From Thelonectria olida (taxonomy: Eukaryota > Ascomycota > Sordariomycetes > Hypocreales > Nectriaceae): a DNA stretch of 64,000 nucleotides. Under the pieces are notes generated by a model. The model made no database searches. It saw only the letters and a list, made by a program, of their open reading frames with translations, and was not told where the DNA came from. Positions 10,487 through 24,624 of this stretch are shown one piece after another (within the stretch, counting starts at the first letter, position 1; the number at the start of each line of letters is the position of its first letter). The DNA lies in NCBI GenBank assembly GCA_020736575.1, contig JAGPYM010000043.1, positions 136,501-200,500 of the forward strand, given 5' to 3'. Both the position numbers and the translations under genes were made by a program.

Positions 10487-11110
10487 CTATTCGACAATGC
10501 CTCTCAAGGCTGTCCATTCCCTCTCCAACATACCGTAAGATACCACATCATACCACTTGCGGTCATACCAATACGCTTCGCGACTTCGTCCTTCCTCGTA
10601 AAAACCGAGTCGCTGATATAAGTGCATCGCGCGCTCGTTGTATGAGACAGTGCTTATCTCAACGCGGTGAAAGCCCCCCAAACGAAACGCCCAGTCCAAA
10701 GCCCAGTTGATGGCCTCGCCCCCGTAGCCTTTGTTCTGGTACCTCGCCGCCAACGAGATACCGATCGATGTTGAGCGGTGATGGTACTGTGTCGGAGCTC
10801 TACCACCCCAGCCAACGGACAGGAAACCAATGGGTATTGGGTTCGCGCCAATGGCAGTACCTGGAGGCGTCTGGAGGCATATAATTACTCCCAAGTCCGA
10901 TTTGGCGAGCTGGTCCATGACCCATTCCGTGTGCGTAAGATTCGCAGGACGGACTACATTTGGGTCTCCCAGGACTATGTTCACTGGGTTGTTGTCCAGC
11001 TCCGTGTGTATGAAGTGTTTTGTCTGCTGGTCGTTTTCCACTGCGCGATACGTCAAGCGATCTGAACGAAAGCTTGAGCCAAGAAGGTCAGTTATCATCG
11101 GATGAGCCAT
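10487..11110 (-). CDS. GNAT-family N-acetyltransferase (RimJ/RimL type)
   Basis: An intronless frame of 207 residues. It opens with the RimJ/RimL-style segment FRSDRLTYRAVENDQQ and has the acetyl-CoA-binding motif RYQNKGYGGEA (residues 123-133; R/Q-x-x-G-x-G/A signature, here with K before GYG). It ends with the beta-alpha unit NERAMHLYQRLGFYEEG that is conserved in GNAT enzymes. Such proteins transfer acetyl from acetyl-CoA to an amine: N-terminal residues, polyamines or small molecules. The specific acceptor is not readable. The ATG at 11108-11110 gives the expected domain start. The length is normal for the family. Confidence 0.85.
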   Translation of the reverse strand: MAHPMITDLLGSSFRSDRLTYRAVENDQQTKHFIHTELDNNPVNIVLGDPNVVRPANLTHTEWVMDQLAKSDLGVIICLQTPPGTAIGANPIPIGFLSVGWGGRAPTQYHHRSTSIGISLAARYQNKGYGGEAINWALDWAFRLGGFHRVEISTVSYNERAMHLYQRLGFYEEGRSREAYWYDRKWYDVVSYGMLEREWTALRGIVE

Positions 11111-12318
11111 TTTGACAATGCTGGATAGTTTGGGAGAGAAAGGAATGTTGAGAATATGTAGTTTGTCATCTGATAAACCAAGAATAATGACGATGCCTCA
11201 GTCAGTGGATAACGAAGAGATGGCTGCCTTTAGATTTGGGAAGGGTTATGTTTCTGCAGGCCACAGAGGTACTCAAGCTCACGTGAGGCGTCCACATGAT
11301 TCCGAGGCAACCACCGACCTCACACAAATAGATATCATCCCAAAAAAAAGTTCCTTCAGACCTTCATCCTTCGCTTCTATCTTACCGTAAATTGGTGCGT
11401 TATGGTGGGCCTTTTCTTGCCTTGTCTGACCAGTTCTTTGGGAGATTCTGCCGTGCCAGACCGCCTCGTCTCAAACACTCCTGTGGTTGACGGCGACGAG
11501 AGTCTCGCCAACTCTGTTCAACTGGACGAATTGACCCCTCACGATACTCGCTCATTGTGTCGATGTGTGCGCGACTCGATTGCAGCTTGTGTTGGGAAAA
11601 TTAGAAGAACAGCCTTGGGAACCTGCTTGGTAGTCTATGTGACTGGGGCGATGCTCCTCAGCATGGCGGAGATATCACTCTTCACTAACACCATTCACGT
11701 CAAACAAAGGGCTCTTGCAAGATGGTGACCAACCTCGGGAATAAAGAGGGCTTTTCGGTGATTTAAATGCTCAGGAAGATTCAGGCGCCACATATCGCCT
11801 TGTATAACGATCGGATTGACCTTGCCATTCCACAAGAGCAATGAGACCTGGCCTTGTCGCCGGATGTCTGGCGTCTAGGCCAAGCTCAAGGCTCAAGGAA
11901 CCTCCATCAAATACCACATGCGCGAAACTGAACAGGCACAGTCCGCCCACTAACTTCAAGTCATCATGACAACCACTTTCATTCCACTCATCATGCAACT
12001 ATCAACGACATATTCTTAATTGCAGCCGCTGCTGTTGTAAACTCACCGAAACATCCCCGGAACATACCGACGTTTTCTCGCGAGCTCCCTCCCGTCCCCA
12101 AGCGCAAAGTCTCGACAATAGCCGACCCAAAGCTCGGGCGAGCAAACCCGATACCACCCACCCATCCATCCAATTCACCAGCCACACACACACCGACCCC
12201 AAGAAGTTTTTCTTTTTCCCTTGCGGAATAGTCTGGCTAAACAAGTTACGAGACACTTCCTCGTGCTCGTCCCATCCCCCATCCAGCCGACTCTCGGCCG
12301 GACCTCTGAAAGACTGCA

Positions 12319-12340
12319 GCTCGCTCGCTCGCTCGCTCGC
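12319..12340. repeat. (CTCG)n microsatellite
   Basis: About five uninterrupted GCTC units. A simple sequence repeat with no evident function. Confidence 0.8.
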
Positions 12341-12623
12341 CATCCAGACCCCGCAAAGCGCCTTTTGCCTGTGCTCTCTTGGATTCTCGCGTGCTGAACT
12401 GCTGGCGGCCAGTGCTGAATTCTCCGCATTATGTGGGCCACCGTCGCTGCAGCACACGACAGCTGCGAGACACTGCAGACGACTCAATGGGTGAGGGGAA
12501 GCATTGAGTGGCAGGCATTGGAAGCTTCATGCAAAGGAAATGAGTCTTATCAAGCGAGTTGATGTCATATACCCATCATTGTTTACCCTCGTAATAGTCA
12601 TGCACATTGAGTCTCGACCTGTA

Positions 12624-12645
12624 CGAATAGAATAGAATAGAATAT
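12624..12645. repeat. (AATAG)n microsatellite
   Basis: Four tandem GAATA-type pentamers in non-coding sequence. Confidence 0.7.
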
Positions 12646-13259
12646 CGTCTCATTCTCTTCTCCGTCTTTGATTGAATAGCTGTCTGTCTAATGCTGTTGG
12701 ACTCTATCATCAATAAAAAGAAACCCGCTCTAGGCACATCAAGGACCCGGGATATATCTCCCAGGAAGGCCCAGGTTTGCTTGTAGACTGTCTAATGACC
12801 GGGGGTATAAAAACCAATAAACTCCTCGAAAATGAAAGAAGCCTTTAAGTAAGAAACGAAACAAGACTGAGCTGAGGTGTTCCGGACGCCAACCCAAGAA
12901 CTCACACATCTCGCCTTCTTCTTCTTTCTCCAAGTCAGCCCCCTTGCCCTCGCGACTCCAAATTTTTGTTGAAAAAAAAAAGTGTTGTAAAACCTCTAAA
13001 CGCCGTTGCCAATGTAAATGCTGAAATGAAGGCTCGTCCCGCTTGTCCCCTTGCCCCTTTTTTTGGTTCGCGCCATCGTACAAGAATCTCATGTTTTGTC
13101 GTCGTCGTGCGTAACGGTGGTTTACACCTCAGGTGTCATAGTGGAGATGGGTTGTTTGTGCAGTATACAAGGGCCGCTTCCGCGGTCGGTGAAGTGTGAA
13201 GCGGCCTTGAGGAGATGGTGGTGGTGGTGATCCGTGGCGGTCAAGAAATTAGGCCCGGA

Positions 13260-13835
13260 TCATAGAATCATAGCGCCGCCTAGCTGGCGTTGACGCTCCT
13301 TCTCCTCAGCAAAGACCTTGCGGCTCATTTCGAGAACACGCTCAAAGCCTTCGCGGCCCTTAATGGCGTTTTCCTTGAAGCGATGCACCAGGGTGTCCTC
13401 GATGCTGTTCTTAATTCGCTGCCAGCCACCGCACAGAGCGGTGATGTTGGCGGTCTGGATGAACTGGGTCTGGTGGTCACCCAGAGGCTTGTAGATAACC
13501 TCTTCCTGGACATTGACCAGATTGCTCCAGGTCAAGTTCTGGCTGACCATGGTGACCGTCTTGTTGGCGGGGTCAACGTAGCTGACCTCGTAGACGCGGC
13601 TCTCCTCCATGCCGTTACCGAACATGGTCTTGATCCACTCGGGAGCCGACTGCTTGCACGAGATGAGGCGTTCAGTGCGCAGGATACCGGTTTCGGGGCA
13701 GACCTCGCGGGAGACAGTGTCGACGGCGATAACGTGCTCTGACTTGTTGTTCCAGGGCCCGTACTTGCGCCAGTTTGCGGTCGACACTTCGTCCCACGAG
13801 TAGTCGTAGGTGACGGCGTTGGAGAAGACCTTCAT
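13260..13835 (-). CDS. PRELI/MSF1-family mitochondrial lipid transfer protein, Ups2-like
   Basis: A single exon of 191 residues. The N-terminus MKVFSNAVTYDYSWDEVSTANWRKY follows the yeast Ups2 pattern (MKxF, then W-D-x-V-T/S-A-N-W-x-K-Y). Further family blocks are HVIAVDTVSRE, TERLISCKQ, PEWI, VSYVDPANKTV and QNLTWSNL. Proteins of this family form a lipid-binding pocket with the small partner Mdm35 in the mitochondrial intermembrane space. They carry phosphatidic acid (Ups1) or phosphatidylserine (Ups2) between membranes for cardiolipin and PE synthesis. Resemblance to Ups2 rather than Ups1 is my reading of the N-terminal motif. The Ups2 C-terminal extension is short here, and the tail is a charged helix (KVFAEEKERQRQ). 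Confidence 0.88.
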   Translation of the reverse strand: MKVFSNAVTYDYSWDEVSTANWRKYGPWNNKSEHVIAVDTVSREVCPETGILRTERLISCKQSAPEWIKTMFGNGMEESRVYEVSYVDPANKTVTMVSQNLTWSNLVNVQEEVIYKPLGDHQTQFIQTANITALCGGWQRIKNSIEDTLVHRFKENAIKGREGFERVLEMSRKVFAEEKERQRQLGGAMIL

Positions 13836-15344
13836 TGTGACGAGAGTATCGATTCGGTTATAGGAGTAGGCGGATGATTGTAGGATCTCGTCGGGGAGAG
13901 GAGGAGGAGGATGGGCGAGGTGGTGGTTGGTTGGTGGTTGGTTTTGTAGGAAGAGGGTGAATGGGAGAGAAGGAAGCTCTCCGGGAGTCAGACTTCGCTT
14001 TTTTTTTCCGGCGCAAGTTACCGAACTATACGCTGGACTCTGTCAAGAGTCGATGATAAGGACAAAAGACCGTTTTAAAAAGAAAGAAAACCCTCTACTA
14101 GCGAACCGACGACGGGCGACACTGACAATGGACGACAGAGAGGAAACAATGGAGGAATAAGAGCGTGTGAGGGCTTTTTCTTTCCTGAGGTACTTCCGGA
14201 GGCGGCGCGCGTGCTCAAATTTGCCATGTGAAATAAAGTCGCTATCTCCGGTCCTCCTTCCTGCCTCCCCCCCCTTCACCCTTCGGAGTCCATCGGCTTG
14301 GAGGGCCCCAAGCGCCGCCAATCCAGTCTTAGTCATGTGCTAGCTCCATGCGGCATGGCGTAACGAGACGTCGCGAGAAAGCCTCGGAATTTGAAGATTT
14401 TGCAACGCCCTGATTGGTCCGGGTTGCAGGATGCCTCAGCAGCCGGAGAGAGGGCCGACCGCCGATCTAGGTTTTCTCGGCACCGCCACAAGGTGGCGAG
14501 TGTAGGTCGACGCCAAAGAGGAAAAATCCGGAGAGATCAAGAGTGACAGAGAAAGCTGGGGAAAAGGCGATCATCATCGATTGACCCACGAGTTCATCTT
14601 TTACTGCAATTTGCAAGACATGGAGAAGATCGGAACGCCGATTGATTAAGTAAACATTCATTTCCATCGCCGGATCGGGGACTGTCTTGGAATCTTGCAG
14701 AAAACGCATCGAGTAACTAGCCACAATGTTCGGCATCGATCTCATCTCGCAGCGAAATGGCCAGATGATGGATTGTCTGAAAGGACCCCCGGCATGATTG
14801 GCACTCTATTGCATATTAAGTGGCTACGGGGAACTTAACCGTTGCCACTGAGGCTGCTTCCCTTGATCTGGGTTGGGTAACCAAGGATGTTGGGGGATCG
14901 AAATGTTGTGAAGCTTGTCAGACGTGTTGGGAAAGGATGGGGACTTGAATTGGCATCCGTGCAAACAAAGCCGAATGGAATTTAAAGGGACAAAGGTTGG
15001 TTGGATCTACAAAGCTTGATCTTATTTGGTGTCTCGGGCTACAGTCCTTTGCCGTAAAGCTAAGATGAGATGTCGTTGTTCCTCCTTGAAGCTTGCTAGC
15101 TGGAATGTCAATCAACACTACTCCCTATTGCAACACAACTCCGACAAAGTACACACTACACAAGCAAACATGCTTAAAGCCTAACATAATTTTACAAGGA
15201 TTGATACATCAAGAGTCTCAGTTACGCAGTCAAACAATAGACATCACACATGTATTTTCCAACATTGGCTACCCTACACAACAAGAGGAGAGTCGTATTT
15301 CAGAATCCTTTTGTATCAGCTCTCCCAGCACTACAAAAGCAGTT
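13836..15344. other. 1.5 kb non-coding region between the PRELI-family gene and methionine aminopeptidase 2
   Basis: Contains the promoter of the leftward PRELI-family gene (purine-rich and GGTTGG-repeat sequence at 13895-13950) and the 3' flank of the leftward aminopeptidase. No gene or RNA seen. Confidence 0.5.
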
Positions 15345-18173
<2,829 letters not shown>

Positions 18174-20119
18174 ATGCGCCTCCTCAACACAGAGACGCTT
18201 CGCCTCGAGTCCTTTGTCGGGCCGGTCCCGCGATACGCCATCTTGTCGCATCGGTGGGGCGATGCTGAATTGCTCTTCCACGACGCCGTTGAAGATGGCT
18301 GGCACCACAGCAACTCTTCCCAAGGCGCTGAAAAGGTCAGAAGGGCCTGCGCGCAAGCCGTCAAAGACCGTATTGGTTACATATGGATCGACACGTGCTG
18401 CATCGACAAGTCGAGCAGCTCGGAGCTGTCAGAGGCCATCAACTCCATGTTCTTGTGGTACCACGAGGCCGTCGTGTGCTATGCCTATCTCGCCGACGTC
18501 GACAAGGACGACAAGTATGCACTTGCCCTAAGCCAGTGGTTCAAGCGCGGATGGACCCTTCAAGAGCTCATCGCCCCGGAGGTGGTGGCCTTTTACGATT
18601 CCACCTGGAGGTACATGGGCGACAGGAACTCAATGGCCCGTCTGATATCTGAATTCACCAGCATCCACGAAGCCGTCCTGGCGCGAAAGCAGCCCATCGC
18701 CTCGAGCGCTTATGACCTGGTGCAGTGGCAGCGTCATCATCACAGGGACTTTCGGCTCCGCTCGATATTGAGTTCCTACAGTGTAGCCGCCCGTCTATCT
18801 TGGGCTGCGGGCCGACAGACGACGAGGGACGAGGACATTGCGTACAGCCTCTTGGGACTGTTCGACGTCAACATGCCTTTACTATACGGAGAAGGCGACA
18901 AGGCCTTTCAGCGTCTTCTCCAAGAAATTATACGCCATACCGGCGATCCTTCAGTGCTTGTCTCGTGGGGTGCGGGAGCGCCATTCCGCCAAAGTCCTGC
19001 TCATTATGGATACAGCGGCGGTGTGAGATGGCTGGAAGCGCAAGGCACGGCATCCTCAAAGGTCTCCATCTCAAGCCCTCGGACGCTAATGATTGAGGGA
19101 TTGATATGTCCCTGTGTGGTCTATGCTGCTGGGGACATTATCATCAAGGAAGAATTTGTGATTGCCATTGTCGATTGCATATTCGACGGGAGCCAATCAA
19201 GGATAGGCATCGTGCTACGGAAACGAGGAGATGGCAACGTGTTTGAACAGTACCACGACCTCCCCTTTGTTCAGCTGGAGCCTCATCCACAGGGGAAAGT
19301 GATTGGCTCCATGATGAGCTTGACCATCGCTCAAGGTTCGTTCAAGAACATCTCAACTGCCACAACACGTTGCGTAACCTCGCTAACCAGCCCTTGGCAG
19401 TTTCATTCACAGAAGGTGATGCGCAACTAGGTAGTGTCCAGGTGGCATTGACAGAGACATATCCCGCTGTCCGACGGAACCCAAAGTTGTTCGTCACACC
19501 CTTGGTCCAACCGCCGACTTTGCACTACACATTGGGAGCGTCTGAGCTTGTCTCAGACGAACCCTACATCATGGAGGGCGACGTGGGAGTCTTCGTAGTG
19601 GAGAACGAACTGTCACGAGGATTCTTTCTAATATGGGGTTATGGGCACCTCGACGAAGACGACGAGGCTGCGCCCAGGAACAAGACGGAAGGCCAAAGAC
19701 AGCCCAAGCCGTGGTGTCGCGTTCTCCCCTGGAAAGGGGCGACGGCGGGAGCATCACGGACAGAGGTACATCTGCAGGGCGAGCCGGATATATTCGTGCT
19801 GGACCGCGATCCCGTCGAACTCTTCTCGGCGCGAGAGACGTTTATCGAGATGATGAACCGGTTCCGCCAGAAGCGCAGCGACGGGCGACTCGTCGACCTG
19901 GGCGACGTGGTAGTTAGAGCCACGTTCCGTCCCAACACATTTCTCGGATACACGCAGTACAGCCTGGTGGTAGAGATTGAGCCAGCGCGGGCGATGGACA
20001 AGTCACCGCCACCAGCCAAGATGGACGAGAGATGGAAGAGCAAAGAGACGTGGTGGGAACGATTCAGCCCGCCTCACTTGATGATTATGGCCAAGAAGAA
20101 GGCGATTTCGTGGTGTTAG
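18174..20119 (+). CDS. HET-domain protein (heterokaryon-incompatibility type)
   Basis: Two exons (18174-19335 and 19401-20119) encode 626 residues across a 65 nt GT-AG intron. The N-terminus has the HET signature: MRLLNTETLRLESF, then YAILSHRWGDAE, then IGYIWIDTCCIDKSSSSELSEAINSM and YHEAVVCYAYLADV, followed by WFKRGWTLQELIAPEVVAFYD and a DIAYSLLGLFDVNMPLLYGEG block. In fungi HET proteins detect non-self and trigger programmed cell death. Many have no known partner. The C-terminal half (about 300-626) has no recognised repeat (no WD40, ankyrin or NACHT), so no recognition module can be named. The acceptor at 19400 was chosen because it alone restores the frame after the phase-1 donor. Confidence 0.9.
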
Positions 20120-21325
20120 TACGAAGCACATAGCTGGGTCAAAGCGGCGGCTGACGGATGGGATGAAATGGAAGCCATTCGCAAGTGCCGTGGCTTGGCT
20201 GGAGAAGGTGACAAGGTCGGTTTATCGGCCGCCGGAACGGTAATTAGACGATGGATGTGATAATTATAGCATACGACGCCAGGATACCCCTCATGGGCTT
20301 ACATTTACGCCCTAGAACGAATAAACACGCTTTATTTTTTGTTCCCTCCCACTCTTCATTTCGCCGCCTCGCATCACCACCTATTAACTTAAGGTGATTA
20401 ATTGAGTTGCCTGGGGCTGGATTGGATTGAGTTCCAGGGGAAGAATTGCTTGATTACGTAGGTGTCGATTAGCCTGGCGGGCTATGACCTCATTAACGCC
20501 TTTCAGGTAGCAAATATTGGGACCACAAGGATACTCACAGAGCTTGGTTGCCAAGCTCAGCTTCCAGTTGAGGCTCAAGATCAAGAAAAGTTAACGTGAT
20601 GTTGGTGAATAAACCGGACGAAGATGAGACATTTTGCCAAGTTTTCCCCGTCTGTATTTCCTGGTGTGGCCGTCAAGAACAGCCAGCAACTCACAGAGCT
20701 CCAAGCCACCGCCTTTGACGCTTGGCCGTCGCCTCATGATTGCGTGGCTTGGCTGCGCAACAACGCAACGCAGCAAGCAAACGTAAATAAAGCGAAACAA
20801 TGCAATGCAAGCCCTGGCTGGGACTCCGCCGAATTGTCCCCCCTCGTCGCTCGTATCCGGCAAACGTGTTTCTCTCACAGAGCAGTTAGTCAGCTCCTCA
20901 GTTGGTCAGTTGGTCGGTCCCTTTCGCTCCCGTCGGGTGAGGTGCAGCTCCTCCTCAGCTTCAGGCTGCAAAATACTGCGTACAGGGGAGCGGGTCGCTG
21001 AAGAGCTGGGAGCTCAGCCCCCCAAGCTAGCGGGTTTTTAGCGGGCACCCCGTTGCCACTCCTCCACTTCCAGGTCTCGTTCGGCCCGCCCGTTTGGAAC
21101 CTGAGCCAGTTGAACCCCAAAAGACAAGCAACCCCAGAACCATGACAAACCGTCCCTCCATGCGTGAACTTGAAACTTGAAATACAGCATTATCGGGCGC
21201 TTAATAAACTTGGCTTGCACCTTATCTTTTGCCCTACTTCCATTTCCATCGATTCCTCCGTCCTTGACTTGAATATCACCCATCCCCTCCATTGCTTCAA
21301 ATCACCCAACCCATCTCCAACCCAA
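20120..21325. other. Intergenic between the HET gene and the AhpC/TSA gene
   Basis: No supported gene. A degenerate CAGTTGGT-type tandem tract occurs near 20882-20922. The right end is the promoter/leader of the gene at 21326. Confidence 0.5.
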
Positions 21326-22555
21326 ATGGGAAACCCCGAACTCGAGGCTTCGGCCCCGAGACATGACGACTCGCAGACCACCGAAGACGCCCCTCCTCTC
21401 CCGGCCAGACCTCCTCCGCCGCCATATGTCCAGAACGCCGTAGACGACGTCAACCACGACCACAACCAGAGCAACACGTCGCTCTCCTCCGCCTCATCCC
21501 CCACGGCTTCTAACGCCGGCCACCAAATCCCCCGCAAAGCTGTCCCGAAGGGCCGATCGCCCCCGCCGCACCTCGAGATCAACACCTCGCAGCCCGAAGA
21601 CTTTGAAGGCGAGCTCGCCACCAACAACGAGATCCCCTCACGGGAAACCCTTCGCAAGATCGAGAACTACGTCGTGCTGGACCGCGATGGAAAGACGCAC
21701 CCCTTCAAGAGCCTCTACACGGGAAGCAATGTCGCCCGTCGTGTCCTTATCATCTTTGTCCGCCATTTCTTCTGTGGGGTGAGTATTTTCTGAAACGGCT
21801 GCGCCTCTATTCGAACGCTTGTGTAACTAACTATTTCAACTTAGAACTGCCAAGAGTTCCTGCGCTCCCTGTCCGAGGCCGTCACTCCCGATTCCCTCCT
21901 CCGCCTGCCCGTGAGCACCTTCATCGCCGTCATCGGCTGTGGCGACCCCAAGCTCATCGACATGTACGTCTCGGAGACCAACTGCCCGTTCCCCGTCTAC
22001 ACGGACCCGACGAGATCGCTCTTCCAGGCCCTCGAGATGACCAACACGCTCGCCTTGGGAACGAAGCCTGCTTACATGCGCAAGAGCATGACCCGGAGCA
22101 TCATGGACAGCGTCGTCCAGGGCATCAAACAGATTCCCACAGGCAACGTGCTTAAGTCCGGGGACCAGCGGCAAGTCGGCGGCGAGTTTCTGTTTGAGCC
22201 AAGGGACATCATCACGCCCGTGTCGACGCCTCGCGAGGAGAACATGCAGCGTGTGAGTGCATTCGAGGAGCCGAACGAACCTGCCCCGCCCAAGAACGGC
22301 AAGGGTCCTGTGGAGCGACACAGCGGCAACGAGGAGAAGAGGGTGACCTGGTGTCACCGAATGAAGACGACACGAGACCACGCAGAGATCATAGAACTTA
22401 TGGAAGTGCTCGGCTTGGACCCGACAAAGGTTGCCAGCATCCAACGGCAGGGCTCATCAGGGCCGGCACATTCGTTGAGGAAGGGCCAGGGATCGAGCAT
22501 GGCCGAACAGATCCGGAAGATAAGCGCCGAGCAGAGTCGATCCCCGACCATCTAA
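21326..22555 (+). CDS. AhpC/TSA-family thioredoxin-fold protein with disordered extension
   Basis: Two exons (21326-21778, 21845-22555) encode 387 residues. Residues 1-115 are low complexity and proline-rich (for example PPLPARPPPPPY), probably disordered. The core has a beta-alpha-beta thioredoxin-like unit, VLIIFVRHFFCGNCQEFLRSL, with a C-x-x-C pair at Cys150/Cys153, then IAVIGCGDPKLIDMYVSETNCPFPVYTDP. This is the layout of the AhpC-TSA_2 / PRXL2 (AAED1) group, whose members are thiol redox proteins. True peroxidase activity is uncertain. The C-terminal third is polar with a short conserved helix (HAEIIELMEVLGLDP). The 66 nt intron lies inside the CxxC motif. Confidence 0.85.
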
Positions 22556-22818
22556 GTCTTGAGTTTGAGTCTTGACGATGATATGAAAATTGTTGATTTA
22601 TTTTATGGCCACAGCGCTGGAGTAGGGGACCGGTTTATTGTTAAATCTTGATGGCTTTCCGGGCTTTTTACTTGCATATTGCTCGCCACTGTTACTCGTT
22701 TCGTTATCTGGGTGTCTGAAGATTGGTATTATATCCATAGATGTTTAGAGGCGATATCCCCCCCAAAATGATCAGCGAGCAAGCGAATTCTGTCAATTAT
22801 CTTTCTTCGTTCCCCTTT

Positions 22819-23722
22819 CTATTCGTGCACCCAGCTTCCATCTTCACGGCTCTGAACAACCTCGTCGATCTTGAGGAGATCCTTGAGAATCTCGTCTCCG
22901 TTCGGCAAGTCATTCTCCAGTGCCCTCCGATCGCCCTCCTCGATGTCCTTGACAATTCCGGCACGCACATGTCTCTCCCGCAACCTCCTCCGCGCGACCT
23001 CGCGATCTACCTCGACGAACCACAACTCATCCAACAACACAGCAGCGTCGCGCCACACATCCTGGTCCAGGGCGAGGTAGTTCCCCTCGAGGACAACGAT
23101 GCGGTGTTCTGGGAGGACGGCAATGTCGTCGTCTTTCGGGTCCTTGACGGCATGATCGAAAGAGGGCGCGAGGACGGGCTTCTCGGCGGGAGAGATGCGC
23201 AGGGCTTGCACGAGGGCGAGGAACTTGGGGGCGTCAAAGGTGAAGGCTGCGCCGCGGCGGGCGTGGGCGACGGCGGGATCGGGCATGGCGGAGAGGGCGG
23301 TGCGGGTGAGGTGGAAGCCGTCCATGGGGACGAATGAGGCGGGGAGAGGAGCGGAGGGGGAGAGGGCGTGGGAGAGGGCGTTGAGACGGTTGGTGATGAT
23401 CTGGGAGAGGGTTGTTTTGCCTTTGAGGGGACGTTAGCTGAGGGAGCGGGACAGGCGAAGGGGGGGGATTGAAGTTTACCTGACCCGGGGATACCGGCGA
23501 TGCCAATTACTGGAAGATAGGAGTTAGCAAAACCTCTAACTGAGCAGAATTCCGAGAGAGTTTGTGTTAACTCTTCCCCTAAACATGACAGACTTGTCAT
23601 GACACGGTTCGTGAAGGTAGGGAGTCGGTAGGTAAGCACAACGTACACAATCGTTGGTCTTGCGGCGTCTCTTGGTACCGCTTCCACGCCTTGTCGACAA
23701 GTCTCTCAACCTGGTCTTCCAT
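22819..23722 (-). CDS. P-loop kinase of the uridine kinase/phosphoribulokinase group
   Basis: Three exons (23722-23647, 23509-23480, 23420-22819) encode 235 residues. The Walker A loop is assembled across both introns: GIAGIPGSGKTTLS, residues about 28-40. It is followed by VPMDGFHLTR, a conserved DGFH motif of the phosphoribulokinase/uridine kinase family (as in bacterial YfdG/pantothenate-kinase relatives and yeast Yfh7), and by IVVLEGNYLAL and RLRERHVRAGI with the LID arginines. It probably phosphorylates a small sugar or nucleoside. The substrate cannot be named. The 30-base middle exon is unusually small but is required to rebuild Walker A, so the model is firm. It is convergent with the AhpC/TSA gene. 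Confidence 0.88.
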
Positions 23723-24012
23723 TTTTATATTACACGGAAAAACCAGAAGTATTCTTCACGTAGGTACCTATGTATGTAAAAGAGCCTTGGGAGTTGAGCC
23801 TCCGTCATTCCGCCCAGCGATATTTGGAGCCCGTTTTACCCCACGTCCATTCATTGCATCAGGGTCCCCCCTCCTTCTGGTTGGTGGGGGCCGCCGTCAT
23901 CTTCCCGACCCTGTGCAAAAAGTCAACCTACCATCTGAAATCTATGCGTACTTCTTCAGCCTTTCACCAAACCACCCCCATTCTATCTCTCCCAACAAGA
24001 AGATATCCCACA

Positions 24013-24453
24013 ATGGATGACGAAGAAAACGGTCTCTTCAACATCCAAATATCCGACGACGACGACGACTTCGACGAGCGCCAAGCAAAGGAGGCTCGTC
24101 GCACCGGCCAGTCTGAAGAAGCCTGGAGAGCCGTCCAGCGGGACTACCGCCCAAAGGTTGAGAATGGCAATGTAAGTCTGCCCCTCGTCGCAATACTTAG
24201 ACTTTATCGTCGTCTAACTTTCACCAAGATCGAGAAGAACATCACTTTGCCCATTAGCCATGGGGCTTCAAAACCACAACTCCAAGAACTACTCCACGCC
24301 GTCGAGGAGATGTACTTCTTCCGCCAGTACGAAAAAGCTGTGCAGTTTGTGAGCCGTACCCTTGATAGCAGCGACGGCCTTGACCCCGAAACCCGACAGC
24401 TGTTAGTTGACTATCAAGAGACATGTCAACAGAAATTAAAGGCCCAGCCCTGA
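24013..24453 (+). CDS. Small conserved hypothetical protein (127 aa)
   Basis: Two exons (24013-24171 and 24229-24453) with a 57 nt GTAAGT-AAG intron. The N-terminus is very acidic (MDDEENGLFNIQISDDDDDFDE) and the C-terminal part is helical (LLHAVEEMYFFRQYEKAVQFVSRTL...DPETRQLLVDYQETC), resembling one or two TPR-like helices. I do not recognise a named family. The clean splice logic and protein-like composition argue for a real gene. It starts 290 bp from the divergent P-loop kinase gene, so the two may share a promoter. Confidence 0.75.
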   Translation: MDDEENGLFNIQISDDDDDFDERQAKEARRTGQSEEAWRAVQRDYRPKVENGNVSLPLVAILRLYRRLTFTKIEKNITLPISHGASKPQLQELLHAVEEMYFFRQYEKAVQFVSRTLDSSDGLDPETRQLLVDYQETCQQKLKAQP

Positions 24454-24624
24454 GTCCCCAGCTCACTATAGATCAAACAAACAAGACACGGCACAGGAAA
24501 AAGCACCCTCTTTGCCGAGTATCTCGCATTCATCTACCTTTAGAAGTTGCTACATTTCCCTCCAGCTTATCACTCAGTTTGCTCAAGGCGGACACGAGAC
24601 CGAATGTTACTCACAATCCACCCT

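Larger units (their letters stand above)
11111..13259. other. 2.1 kb non-coding region with simple repeats
   Basis: No supported gene. Open frames at 11402-11728 (+) and 12002-12487 (-) have biased, non-protein-like composition. A GCTC microsatellite and an AATAG run lie near 12.3-12.6 kb. The right part is the 3' flank of the leftward PRELI-family gene, including a poly-A tract near 12973. Confidence 0.5.

Noticed and set aside
11402..11728. 108-codon plus-strand frame with one hydrophobic stretch
   Set aside because: Possible but unsupported: no family, no signal peptide cleavage pattern, weak start context.
12002..12487. 161-codon minus-strand frame
   Set aside because: It runs through a CTCG microsatellite and has no motif, splice logic or plausible promoter.
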